Shown one piece after another: positions 17,408-26,375 of a DNA stretch of 64,000 nt (position 1 is the first letter of the stretch; every line of letters starts with the position of its first letter). The notes under the pieces were generated by a model. That model searched no databases and was not told where the DNA came from. It worked only from the letters and a program-made list of their open reading frames with translations. The position numbers and the translations under genes are program-made. This DNA is from PNNG01 sp046291695 (GTDB taxonomy: Bacteria; Bacteroidota; Bacteroidia; UBA7662): assembly GCA_046291695.1 (NCBI GenBank), contig JBKBSO010000015.1, forward strand, positions 21,386 through 85,385, written 5' to 3'.

Positions 17408-19234
17408 TTAAAGCTGTTGCATTTTAATGAGTTTGCGATAACTGCCACTTGCGGCCATGAGCTCATTATGATGGCCGGTTTCAACAATTCGGCCGTTTTC
17501 GAGTACCACAATTAAATCGGCATGCTGAATGGTGCTTAGGCGGTGTGCAATAACCAATGAGGTTCGGTTGGCCATTAAGCTGGTAAGGGCTTCCTGAACC
17601 AGCTTCTCCGACTCCGTATCGAGGGCTGAGGTAGCTTCGTCGAGGATAAGGATAGGGGGATTTTTGTACACTGCACGGGCTATGCTCAGGCGTTGACGTT
17701 GTCCCCCACTCAATCGCATACCCCGATCGCCGATTACCGTTTCGTATCCTTGCTCAAGTTGCTCAATAAAATCATGTGCATTGGCCACCTTGGCCGCAGC
17801 CACAACCTGTTCCATATCTGGCGCTTCGATACCAAAGGCAATATTGGCGGTTATGGTGTCATTAAACAAGATGCTTTCCTGACTTACTATACCCATAAGG
17901 TGGTGAATGTTGGCTAGCTTAAACTCGCGTAAATCAACCCCATCAAGGTATACTGCCCCCTCAACCGGGTCAATAAAGCGGGGTATCAAATCGGCAAGCG
18001 TACTTTTACCAGCACCAGAAGGGCCAACCAAGGCCACCATTTTTCCTTTGGGAATATGTAATTGAATATTTCTAAGCACCCAGTCGTCACCATACTTAAA
18101 GCTAAGATTTCGAAGCTCGATTTCGTCTTTAAAATCGCTAATATGCAAGGCATTGCTCTTTTCTTTGACTGGGTTTTCGGTATCCAGCAAACTAAACACA
18201 CGCTCTGCCGCTGCCAAACCACGTTGTATGTTGGTTAGGGCCTGAGTAATGGATTTGGCAGGCAAAAGCAATTGCGCATAAAGAATGATGTAGGTAATAA
18301 ATTCGCTTGAACTTAACTCGCTATTGCCACTTATGGTTAAGCTCCCTCCATACAAAATAATGGTAAGCACAACAGCAAAGCCAAAAATTTCGGAAACAGG
18401 CGCTGCCAATTCCTTCCGGTTGAAAATGCTTTTGAGCATCCGCCGGTAATTGCTATTTTCGGCATCGAACTTTCGCTGCACCGCACCTACGGCATTAAAC
18501 GCCTTGATGATGCGGATGCCCGAAATGGTTTCTTCCATCACTGACATGATGTTGCCAAGGTACATTTGGCTCCTCCCCGCGTCACGCTTAAGCTTGCGCG
18601 AAATACTTCCCATTACAAATCCCGAAAAGGGCACCACCACAAAACTAAAAATGGTAAGCTTTACCGAAATCGAAAACAAAACAATCACATACCCGATCAG
18701 CAACAAGGGCTCACGTAACAAATTCTGCATACTGCTCACCACTGAGTTTTCGATTTCCGAAACATCATTAGAAACTACAGAAATCAGATTGCCCTTGCGC
18801 TGCTGATTAAAAAAGCCAACATGCAAACTCGAAAGTCGGTTAAATAAGCGCTGGCGCATCCGCAAAACCACCATGGTACGCATATTATTCAATACACGCT
18901 GACTCCAATACCTGAAGCCATTGGCCAATAATACCGACACCATTACCACCCCTACCACAAATTTTAAAGCGCCCATTTTACCATGTTCGCTCATCACACC
19001 ATAAAAATAATAGTTGAAGTAGTCTTTGATGTAGCCCGCACTAAAGCTAAACGAGGGTGCGGACGTGTGTTGATCTTCAGGACCAACCGAATCAAATATG
19101 ATGTTGAGCAGGGGAATAAGTAAGGTAAAATTGCATATGCCAAAAGTAATGGCAAGCACCGATAAGGTAAAATAAGCCGGAATGAAATTTTGCAACGGAC
19201 GTGCAAATGACAGAATACGCCAGTAAGTCTTCAC
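17408..19234 (-). CDS. MsbA-like ABC exporter, fused membrane and ATPase domains
   Basis: The 608-residue half-transporter has a six-helix membrane domain (about 1-330) and an ATPase domain. Walker A is GPSGAGKSTLADLIPRF, the signature is LSGGQRQRLSIARA, Walker B is ILILDEATSALD, and the H-loop is VIAHRLSTI. It should work as a homodimer in the inner membrane; lipid A-core flipping is the usual MsbA role, but lipid or drug export is equally compatible. The start is GTG at 19234, with a good -7 box 4 nt upstream. Confidence 0.93.
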   Translation of the reverse strand: MKTYWRILSFARPLQNFIPAYFTLSVLAITFGICNFTLLIPLLNIIFDSVGPEDQHTSAPSFSFSAGYIKDYFNYYFYGVMSEHGKMGALKFVVGVVMVSVLLANGFRYWSQRVLNNMRTMVVLRMRQRLFNRLSSLHVGFFNQQRKGNLISVVSNDVSEIENSVVSSMQNLLREPLLLIGYVIVLFSISVKLTIFSFVVVPFSGFVMGSISRKLKRDAGRSQMYLGNIMSVMEETISGIRIIKAFNAVGAVQRKFDAENSNYRRMLKSIFNRKELAAPVSEIFGFAVVLTIILYGGSLTISGNSELSSSEFITYIILYAQLLLPAKSITQALTNIQRGLAAAERVFSLLDTENPVKEKSNALHISDFKDEIELRNLSFKYGDDWVLRNIQLHIPKGKMVALVGPSGAGKSTLADLIPRFIDPVEGAVYLDGVDLREFKLANIHHLMGIVSQESILFNDTITANIAFGIEAPDMEQVVAAAKVANAHDFIEQLEQGYETVIGDRGMRLSGGQRQRLSIARAVYKNPPILILDEATSALDTESEKLVQEALTSLMANRTSLVIAHRLSTIQHADLIVVLENGRIVETGHHNELMAASGSYRKLIKMQQL

Positions 19235-19238
19235 GGGG

Positions 19239-19246
19239 CAAAGGTA
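19239..19246 (-). promoter_or_regulatory. -7 element for the ABC exporter
   Basis: TACCTTTG on the minus strand matches TAnnTTTG. It ends 4 nt before the GTG start, implying a leader of only a few nucleotides. Confidence 0.5.
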
Positions 19247-19294
19247 AGTGTTTTTATGTGCTCTAAAACATGGTGAATTGCTGGCTGTAAAACC

Positions 19295-19325
19295 AAAAGG
19301 GGTGCCACTTTTCGGACACCCCTTT
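19295..19325 (-). terminator. Terminator of the M49 peptidase gene
   Basis: On the minus strand AAAGGGGTG pairs with CACCCCTTT around a 12-nt loop and is followed by T-rich sequence (TTGGTTTT). It starts 16 nt after the stop codon of the peptidase gene. Confidence 0.85.
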
Positions 19326-19340
19326 CAAACGTCTCAATGA

Positions 19341-21404
19341 TTAATTAATAACCGGCAGATGCGCATTATGCTTACCAAACTCCATCATCTGCTCTGTAAA
19401 GTTGTCGGGATAACTCAGTTGAACATCCACAATTTTATCGTTTTCATATACAGCCGTCAATTTAGGCTGAATAAAACCGCTGTAGGGTTTAGAGTCGATT
19501 TTGAGGAAGCGGGCTTTGACTTCACGAAGCAATTCCTGATCTACCACCACCCCGTAATTTTCAACCAGTGCCTGGCCGGCTGCAAAATCGCCTTCGCTTT
19601 TAATGCGCTGAATTTCACGCAATAACTCGCCAAAAATTTCACGTAACTTTTCGTAATCGTTCACAACAAAGTAAGTTTTACCATCACGAAGTTTACGCTC
19701 AATTACATTTTCGGCCTTGCCCCTTTCATACGCCCAGGCGGCATTGAGCTGACGGTTACGCATGTGCGATTCTTCCAGATTATCCCCTTCATCAAGACGG
19801 CGTAACTGCAGCATAAGTCCATTGCGGATATATCCATCATATTCCGCCTTGCCTACTTCGAGTGATGGCATTACACCAAGCTCAATCAGTTTGGGATCCA
19901 ACACAAAATACAAGGCTACCAGGTCGGCCCGTGCTTCTTCGAGGGTAGATGCATACTGCTTGAGGGTTTCTTTAGGTGTGCCAATACCCGGATTAAGCTG
20001 TCCGCTGGCATGGCCGATAACTTCGTGCAAATCGGTATGCAAATCGCCCGCCAAGGCTCCATACTTACGTGAGCGATCGACTTGTTCTTGGTCCCAAGCA
20101 AATTCTTCGATGGCGCTGCCTTTGCTCGACACTTCATTATAGGCATATACGATGTTGCCTAATGAAACAGATTTGGAGCCATGGTCTTTGCGAATCCAGT
20201 CGGCATTAGGAAGGTTGATTCCAATAGGCGTAGCCGGCGCAGCATCGCCCGACTCCTGCACCACCGTGATTACCTTGGCCGAAATGCCTTTTACTTCGGC
20301 CTTTTTGTGCTCGGGCAAAATAGGAGAATGGTCTTCGAACCACTGAGCCGCATCGCCTATCGCCTTAATGCGACGAGTGGCTTCCATATCTCGTACCGAC
20401 ACCACCGACTCGAAGGAAGCCTTCATGCCCAAGGGATCACCATATACTTCGATAAATCCATTGACCACATCAATCATCGACTCGGTGTCTTCTACCCAGG
20501 CAATGTTGTATGCATCCCAATCGCGTAAATCACCGCTTTTATAATATTGAACCAGCAACTCCAGCGCCTTCTTTTGCTTGTCGTTTTCAGCTACGGTTAT
20601 GGCTTTTTGGAGCCAATACACAATTTTATCGATGGCCGATCCATACATGCCGCCCGATTTCCAGGTTTTTTCAACCAGCATGCCGTTTTCTTTAACTACC
20701 TTAGAATTAAGCCCGTACCAAATGGGGGTAGGATCGTCTTTTACTTTCTGAGCGGCGTAAAAAGCTTCTACCTCAGCCTGGCTTACGCCTTCGTAAAAAT
20801 TATTGGCAGAAGTTACTATCAAATCAACTCCCGACTCCTGATTTACACGCTTGGCGGCAACGTCAGGATCAAATAGCACAGGCATTAAAAAACTGATTAG
20901 CTCTTCGCGATTCCCAATCAAACCTTCAATTACAGGAAATTCGGCCTTTTCGGAGCCTTGTACCAGGCTGGCAAAATAATCGGTACTAAATTCCGGCATC
21001 AGCTTACGGGTGCTGTAATGGTGATGTATTCCATTACTAAACCATACGCGCTTGGTGTATTCCATGAATTTTTCCCATTCCGCCCCGCTGCGATCCCCCT
21101 CGTAATGCGCCACTATATTTTCTAGGGTTTTGCGGACCAACAGGTTGTATTTAAAGTTTTGGTCCCAAATGATGTCGCGGCCAGCTGCTGCTGCCTCACT
21201 CAGGTAATACAATAATGATTTCTGTTGGAGGCTAAGCGACTCGAATCCGGGGATGCGGTAGCGCAAAATTTGAAGATCGGCAAACTGATCGGCTACCACT
21301 TCAAAATTTTCGACAGGAGCTTCGGTAGATGATTCCGTTTGTTGACATGCGGAAAGCATACCACCACTTAGGGCTAAAGTCATTAATAGTGTTTTTTTAG
21401 ACAT
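19341..21404 (-). CDS. Dipeptidyl-peptidase III-like metallopeptidase (family M49), lipoprotein
   Basis: The 687-residue protein has a lipoprotein signal with MLSACQQ (Cys20), so it is probably tethered to the outer membrane. The zinc site is HEVIGH at 460-465, the six-residue M49 variant, with the second part EEARADL near 489. M49 enzymes release dipeptides from the N-terminus of short peptides. The N-terminal half is helical and matches the family's upper lobe. The gene is monocistronic: a terminator follows and ScpB is divergent upstream. Confidence 0.92.
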   Translation of the reverse strand: MSKKTLLMTLALSGGMLSACQQTESSTEAPVENFEVVADQFADLQILRYRIPGFESLSLQQKSLLYYLSEAAAAGRDIIWDQNFKYNLLVRKTLENIVAHYEGDRSGAEWEKFMEYTKRVWFSNGIHHHYSTRKLMPEFSTDYFASLVQGSEKAEFPVIEGLIGNREELISFLMPVLFDPDVAAKRVNQESGVDLIVTSANNFYEGVSQAEVEAFYAAQKVKDDPTPIWYGLNSKVVKENGMLVEKTWKSGGMYGSAIDKIVYWLQKAITVAENDKQKKALELLVQYYKSGDLRDWDAYNIAWVEDTESMIDVVNGFIEVYGDPLGMKASFESVVSVRDMEATRRIKAIGDAAQWFEDHSPILPEHKKAEVKGISAKVITVVQESGDAAPATPIGINLPNADWIRKDHGSKSVSLGNIVYAYNEVSSKGSAIEEFAWDQEQVDRSRKYGALAGDLHTDLHEVIGHASGQLNPGIGTPKETLKQYASTLEEARADLVALYFVLDPKLIELGVMPSLEVGKAEYDGYIRNGLMLQLRRLDEGDNLEESHMRNRQLNAAWAYERGKAENVIERKLRDGKTYFVVNDYEKLREIFGELLREIQRIKSEGDFAAGQALVENYGVVVDQELLREVKARFLKIDSKPYSGFIQPKLTAVYENDKIVDVQLSYPDNFTEQMMEFGKHNAHLPVIN

Positions 21405-21455
21405 TGCTTTTTGGTTGTGTGTGGTTGAAGATGATATCTATTGGGCTAAAATTAA

Positions 21456-21463
21456 TAGATTTG
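21456..21463 (+). promoter_or_regulatory. -7 element for scpB
   Basis: TAGATTTG fits TAnnTTTG and lies 10 nt before the scpB ATG. No clean -33 TTTG was found. Confidence 0.4.
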
Positions 21464-21473
21464 CTCCATACCT

Positions 21474-22058
21474 ATGGCGAGGCATCAAGACTTAACATTT
21501 TTAAGGGCTCAAATAGAGGCGCTGATTTTTGCGTCGGAAAAGCCCATGCCGTTAACTGAGCTACAACGTTTGCTCAGCAATTATCACGAATACGTCTTTG
21601 AAATGGACTTTATCAAAAGATTGGTAGACGATGTTCAACAGGATGTAGAAAAACGCATTGGGGGTTTCGAATTGTGTGAAAGAGGCGGCGGATATGGCTT
21701 TTACAGCAGGCCCGATTACCACGATTTGCTGGAAATGGCTGCAGCCGAAGGCAGCCGCAAGCGTTTATCTACTGCTGCACTCGAAACCTTATCAATCATT
21801 GCCTATAAACAGCCGGTTACCAAGTCGGAACTCGAAAGCATCAGGGGGGTTAACTGCGACTACAGCATTCAACGTTTGCTCGAAAAGAACCTCATTAGCT
21901 TATTAGGCCGTAGTGAAGGTCCCGGGCGGCCTACGCTTTATGGAACTTCCGATTTCTTTATGGAGTATTTCGGCATAAATGGTCTGCACGAATTGCCTCA
22001 GCTCAAAGAACTCGAATCGGGAAGCAACGAAATAGGCCAGGCTTCAGAAAACGAATAA
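21474..22058 (+). CDS. scpB: Segregation and condensation protein B
   Basis: The 194-residue protein is the kleisin-binding subunit of the SMC-ScpA-ScpB condensin. QIEALIFASEKPMPLTELQRLL begins the first winged helix. The family core STAALETLSIIAYKQPVTKSELESIRGV and RSEGPGRPTLYGTSDFFMEYFGI are unmistakable. ScpA and Smc are not in the window. It stands alone, with convergent and divergent neighbours; the GNAT-like gene ends 5 nt after its stop on the other strand. Confidence 0.96.
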   Translation: MARHQDLTFLRAQIEALIFASEKPMPLTELQRLLSNYHEYVFEMDFIKRLVDDVQQDVEKRIGGFELCERGGGYGFYSRPDYHDLLEMAAAEGSRKRLSTAALETLSIIAYKQPVTKSELESIRGVNCDYSIQRLLEKNLISLLGRSEGPGRPTLYGTSDFFMEYFGINGLHELPQLKELESGSNEIGQASENE

Positions 22059-22062
22059 TGCT

Positions 22063-23115
22063 TTACCTCAGATCCTTGTTGTACAGGGCATAATTCACCC
22101 GCTCGTAGGGAAACGGATCTGTAAAACGCAACGAAGGATTATCGTCGCGCATCAGGCAAAATACGATATCGTCGTAATACGCTTTAAACGACAACATCCC
22201 GTAAGCCCCAAGGTAATTCATCAGTCCTTGTTTCCGATAATCAGGATGCACGCCCTGGGTTTTGGCCAACAAGGTACGGTGCTCAAGTAAAGGATAATGC
22301 TCCTCGAATTTAGGCGAATGGTTCAACCTAAGTGGCAGGTAATTGGGCTGACATAAACTAATGGCCACCAATTTTTGCGTGCTGCGTTCTTGTACCAAGA
22401 CCGAAGTATGCGGACAAAGGCCCTCGGCAAAATCGGCATTGTACAGCAGTTCAAACTCCTGCTGGCTCACCACGTTAAAACCCGGATTCTCACCAAAAAT
22501 ATCATTAACCAGTTCAAAAATTTGTGTCTGGTGGGTCACCCAGCTTTGGCGGTTAAGTGGGATAAAGCCAAAAGGCAGGCTACTCAGCTGATCAACCCAT
22601 TGCTGCTTACTTATGTACACTTTAGGGATTACCTGGGTATCCAGTAAGCGGCTTTGAAAAGAGAAAGCCGGGCGGTATCCGAGTTGCTCTAGCATTTTTG
22701 GGTACCCATCCGGATTAACAGGCTCGCGGTTAAATTGTAACCAGCTTGGGGTCCCTAGTCGCAAACGATAGGCATGCAAGGTGTTGAAGTTTTTTGGGCC
22801 TTCGATGCGCGTGCATCCTTTGCTCAAGCTCCATTGTTCGAATGCCCCAAATGCCTCTTGATTAAGACGAAAATCGTGAGTGGTTTCCCAAAAACCAAAT
22901 AGGGCGGTGCTACTCCCCTTGTCAATCATGCCCAGAAGCCTAATGTTTTGGTGGTCGGTAAAAAGTTGCAACTCAGCATGCCGGGAACGAATTTGTAGCA
23001 GGCGATTGATGTAGTTGCGATCTTCCTCGATCCTCAAAGGCAGGTTTCGATAAACCTGCAAGGGAATTTCAAAAAAGCTATCAGGTAGCTCGTTGTAAAC
23101 CGGAATGCTTATCAT
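22063..23115 (-). CDS. GNAT-superfamily-like protein (YghO/FemAB-like)
   Basis: The 350-residue protein has a GNAT acetyl-CoA segment near the C-terminus, TQGVHPDYRKQGLMNYLGAY, after a central block with FGFWETTHDFRLNQEAFGAFEQW and IEGPKNFNT. The two-lobed layout resembles YghO-type and FemAB-like acyl/aminoacyl transferases. It overlaps the dikinase-like gene by 4 nt and is the last gene of a three-gene unit with the dikinase and a UbiA-like enzyme. An acyl-transfer step on the same product is inferred; the substrate is unknown. Confidence 0.7.
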   Translation of the reverse strand: MISIPVYNELPDSFFEIPLQVYRNLPLRIEEDRNYINRLLQIRSRHAELQLFTDHQNIRLLGMIDKGSSTALFGFWETTHDFRLNQEAFGAFEQWSLSKGCTRIEGPKNFNTLHAYRLRLGTPSWLQFNREPVNPDGYPKMLEQLGYRPAFSFQSRLLDTQVIPKVYISKQQWVDQLSSLPFGFIPLNRQSWVTHQTQIFELVNDIFGENPGFNVVSQQEFELLYNADFAEGLCPHTSVLVQERSTQKLVAISLCQPNYLPLRLNHSPKFEEHYPLLEHRTLLAKTQGVHPDYRKQGLMNYLGAYGMLSFKAYYDDIVFCLMRDDNPSLRFTDPFPYERVNYALYNKDLR

Positions 23116-25493
23116 AATACCTTCACTTGACCTTCATTGCCATCGATTTGCAGCTGCATGCCATTTTGCAGGCCCGCATGAATGCCTGGCACATTGATAA
23201 CGGTGGGAATACCGAGTTCGCGTAACAAAATCACTGAGTGCGATAAGGCCGATCCTTTTTCGATAATGACGCCTTTACACCCCCTGAACAAGGGTGCCCA
23301 GCCCGGATCAGTACGCAAGGCACACAGAATTTTGCCGTCGAGATTCCTGACTTCGGCCAATTCTGTAATGCACACCACTTCACCTTGGACTATCCCCGAA
23401 ACTGCTGCCTGACCTTGCCAAAAGCCTGGTTGCAGTTCACCGCTCGCCTGCGCCACCTGGCGCCCGGGCAAGTACACCCTTCCGGGTGGATTTTCGGTAA
23501 GCCATTGTGCTAAGGCTACACTGCGCCTATCTATTTCTTCCCGTGGAGGAAGTGCACCCCCGCTCCAATAGCTTTCAAGTTCCTCTAGCCTAAGCTGAAA
23601 AACCTCATCGGGACTATGCAATATCCCTTCTTCAACAAGCAATTCAGCCGTGCGCCTGAACAAACAGCGGTACATGCCAAATAGCCGTGTGCGTTCGAGC
23701 CGTAAGGCTTCACGCCGCCAAATTCCTTTTTTAAGCCCGGCTAAACTTTTAACCTCAATCTTCTTCCCCTCAGCACTCGACTTTGGTGTTTGTATGGGCT
23801 CATCCTTTAAAAACGGCCGCAAATAGATGAAAAATAGCTTAGGATCAACCCGCATGCTGATGGTTTCCATTTTTAATTCCCCTATGGTGCGATCGCCAAA
23901 TTGGTGGATAAAACCCATTACTTCGGCATAAAAATCAGGAAAATTGGATGCGACAAGCCTCAGTAGTTCTGGGGGATTTTGCAAAAGTAGCCCCTCAAGC
24001 CGTTTATCGGCTCGCGCCTTTTTCGCGAGTTGGATTAAGGCGTTCATAGGCGCCAGTGAGGGCAAATCATGCCCCGCATGCAGTTCACTTTGCAACCATT
24101 GTTCTGGCTGATGTATGGCCGCGGCCTTTAATTCTCGATGCAATTTACCGTTTTGCATCATCACATAAAAATCGTTTACGATGGGCAAATCCCAGCGATA
24201 CAACAATTCTGCATTGATTTTTTGGTACCAAATGCGGCATTGCTCCAGGTTGAATGCTCCGGGCGTATCAGCATAAAAACCATCGAATACTTGCTTAAAA
24301 TCAGCTTGAAACTGTAAACTACTGCGTTCTAGTTTGCGAAATGCCAGCAATAGCCTGAGCAGGTTGAGTATTAAAGTCGGGAGTCCCTGAAGTAGCTCCC
24401 ACCAGCTTTTTTTTCGATCGTGTATGAAAGCCACAGGCGATTCGAGCCCCATCATACGTTCCATATCGGCCTTATTTTGTCGGAAAGAAGGCAACAACTG
24501 TAGGCCCTTGTACCAGTTGTTGATGTTGTAGTAAATGCGCCCTTGATGCCGATAAAGCAGGTTTTGCACAACATTTTGCTGTTGTCGAATTTTTGATTCG
24601 GGAAGGCCAAGTGCCCGCATGGTTTGGGTATACACCGAAGCATAGGCCTTGCGGGCAAAGCTGTAGGTAAGTTCGGTAGTGGCACCACAATAGCTTTCCT
24701 GTATATTGGCATTATCCAATACCAACTGCTGGGCTACGGCTGTGGTCACCGGTCGCATTTGTAAAAGGTAAAGTTGCTCACCCGAAATGCAAAATTCGAC
24801 ATCCTGAGGCCCACCAAATTGCCTTTCAAGGCTTTGCCCGACCCGAAAAAGTGCCTCAAGCATGGCAAAATCAGGCTGTTCTTCAAGCGGGAGGCAGTGC
24901 TGCCAATAGTCCTTTCCACTACCTTTATCAAAGGCATATTCCGAAGCTTCGCGGCTGCCATTCACCAGTCCTTCACCAGAGCCACTCACCACATGAATCA
25001 GCAGTTCATTGGGATAGGCAGGATAGGTGGTAAACATCACCCCGCTGAAGTCTGCTTTAATCCACTCCTGAACTATAACGGCCGGATAAATAGGTTCATG
25101 AATCTTTTTTTCGGACCGATAAGCCTGTAAGCGCGCATTACCTACGCTCTCAGCAACTTGTTTAATGGCCGCCAAAAGTGAAGCTGGCGACACATCCAGC
25201 TTGCTGTCGAGCATGCCCGGATAGGCGTGCAGCTTGCCATCTTCACCCACTGCCGAGGAGCGAACGGCATAAGTTTTTTGCGCATCGGTTTCTTCAAGTA
25301 ACTTTTGTACGGCCCCTTGCTTCTCCCAACCCGGACGTAATTCAAAATCAGGGCCAAGAAAAGACTTAAAAACCCGGGCGTCCAACACCTGATAAGCTGG
25401 CACACGATAGCCTGCGGCCTTCAAACGAGCTAACCCGGCGGCCTTGCCTCCCTGAACCGAAGCATTATGCCTAAAACCAGTTAAAGCCAGCAT
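23112..25493 (-). CDS. PEP/pyruvate-dikinase-type phosphotransferase, rifampin phosphotransferase architecture
   Basis: From ATG 25493 the protein has 793 residues. An ATP-grasp domain comes first: GGKAAGLARL, YAVRSSAVGEDGKLHAYPGM, VIVQEWIKADFSGVMFTTYP, and QDVEFCISGEQLYLLQMRPV. About 400 residues without a recognised domain follow. A swivelling phosphohistidine domain is at the very end: GSALSHSVILLRELGIPTV, His near residue 752. PEP synthase ends in a TIM barrel, which is absent here; ATP-grasp, acceptor domain, then His is the order in rifampin phosphotransferase. It should use ATP to phosphorylate an unknown small molecule. It overlaps both operon neighbours. The longer frame to 25538 adds residues that overlap the UbiA gene further. 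Confidence 0.85.
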   Translation of the reverse strand: MLALTGFRHNASVQGGKAAGLARLKAAGYRVPAYQVLDARVFKSFLGPDFELRPGWEKQGAVQKLLEETDAQKTYAVRSSAVGEDGKLHAYPGMLDSKLDVSPASLLAAIKQVAESVGNARLQAYRSEKKIHEPIYPAVIVQEWIKADFSGVMFTTYPAYPNELLIHVVSGSGEGLVNGSREASEYAFDKGSGKDYWQHCLPLEEQPDFAMLEALFRVGQSLERQFGGPQDVEFCISGEQLYLLQMRPVTTAVAQQLVLDNANIQESYCGATTELTYSFARKAYASVYTQTMRALGLPESKIRQQQNVVQNLLYRHQGRIYYNINNWYKGLQLLPSFRQNKADMERMMGLESPVAFIHDRKKSWWELLQGLPTLILNLLRLLLAFRKLERSSLQFQADFKQVFDGFYADTPGAFNLEQCRIWYQKINAELLYRWDLPIVNDFYVMMQNGKLHRELKAAAIHQPEQWLQSELHAGHDLPSLAPMNALIQLAKKARADKRLEGLLLQNPPELLRLVASNFPDFYAEVMGFIHQFGDRTIGELKMETISMRVDPKLFFIYLRPFLKDEPIQTPKSSAEGKKIEVKSLAGLKKGIWRREALRLERTRLFGMYRCLFRRTAELLVEEGILHSPDEVFQLRLEELESYWSGGALPPREEIDRRSVALAQWLTENPPGRVYLPGRQVAQASGELQPGFWQGQAAVSGIVQGEVVCITELAEVRNLDGKILCALRTDPGWAPLFRGCKGVIIEKGSALSHSVILLRELGIPTVINVPGIHAGLQNGMQLQIDGNEGQVKVL

Positions 25494-26350
25494 CCTACAA
25501 TTAAAATAAGGTAACTCAGCAACATGGCCAGAGAGCAAAATAATTCAGCTCTACGGTAATATTGATTTTGAGAGGATTTTAGTGCTTTTCTATAATTCAG
25601 CAGCAGCACTAGATAAATAAGCACCGGGAGGGGATAAGTCCACCACGAAAGTTCGAGCCAGCTAAAAAGCAGCAATTGGAGCACCAGTCCGAGCCCTTGC
25701 AAGGCCAAAATGGTATAGACCGCATGTGGAAGTCCGAGTTGTTTGGAATACGAATCGAGGCCTTCCCGTTCGGCATCCGCTGCATGGGTTTTTCGGGCAA
25801 TTTCGAAACTAAAACCAGCAACTAAACTCAGTGCCATCAACAGCAAAAGGTTCAGGTTCAGATCGTCACGAAAGCCAAACCAAATCCAGCCAATCGCCAA
25901 GGGCATAATGAGCATATGGCTGATGGCATACAAAAGCAAACTTTTACGAAGCCAAGTGCCGATAAAAAACTCGTAACGCATGAGCAAGGAGTAGCCCAAC
26001 GCCAAGAACCACCACCCTAATGCCTGCGCCCCCATCTGGTACGACCAAGCCATTTCCATCAGGCTCAACGCGGCCGATAAGAGGACCAGAAACTTCAGGC
26101 TAATGCCCCCCGACTGCAGCACTCGGTTCGGGTGAAGTGCAGCATCGGTGTCAAAGTCTTTAATTTCGTCCATCACCCGTAACCTAAAAAAAAAGCTAAT
26201 GCAGGCGAGGGCGCCCCAAACGGCTATCCAGGAAATGTCAAAGTCGGATTGTGCTACGCTTTGCACGGCTGCAAACAGAATCACAAACAGCAACATATTC
26301 ACCGGCGGAAAACGCTCCTTGAAATAAGCGGCTAATTTTATTGCTTTCAT
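25481..26350 (-). CDS. UbiA-like prenyltransferase family membrane protein
   Basis: From ATG 26350 the protein has 289 residues and about eight membrane helices. FFFRLRVMDEIKDFDTDAALHPNR is the first Asp-rich motif of the UbiA superfamily (DEIKDFDTD). AADAEREGLDSYSKQLG fits the second. The superfamily attaches prenyl chains to aromatic or polar acceptors within the membrane. It is the first gene of the unit with the dikinase-like and GNAT-like genes (13-nt overlap with the dikinase gene). Its start is only 25 nt from the divergent MMPL gene, so both share a control region. A start at 26377 is also possible. Confidence 0.72.
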   Translation of the reverse strand: MKAIKLAAYFKERFPPVNMLLFVILFAAVQSVAQSDFDISWIAVWGALACISFFFRLRVMDEIKDFDTDAALHPNRVLQSGGISLKFLVLLSAALSLMEMAWSYQMGAQALGWWFLALGYSLLMRYEFFIGTWLRKSLLLYAISHMLIMPLAIGWIWFGFRDDLNLNLLLLMALSLVAGFSFEIARKTHAADAEREGLDSYSKQLGLPHAVYTILALQGLGLVLQLLLFSWLELSWWTYPLPVLIYLVLLLNYRKALKSSQNQYYRRAELFCSLAMLLSYLILIVGCWL

Positions 26351-26375
26351 TCCGATAAAAATAGGATATTCAGAC

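Noticed and set aside
17371..17511. 47-codon N-terminal extension of the aminotransferase
   Set aside because: It overlaps the upstream ABC exporter gene by about 100 nt and does not resemble the family.
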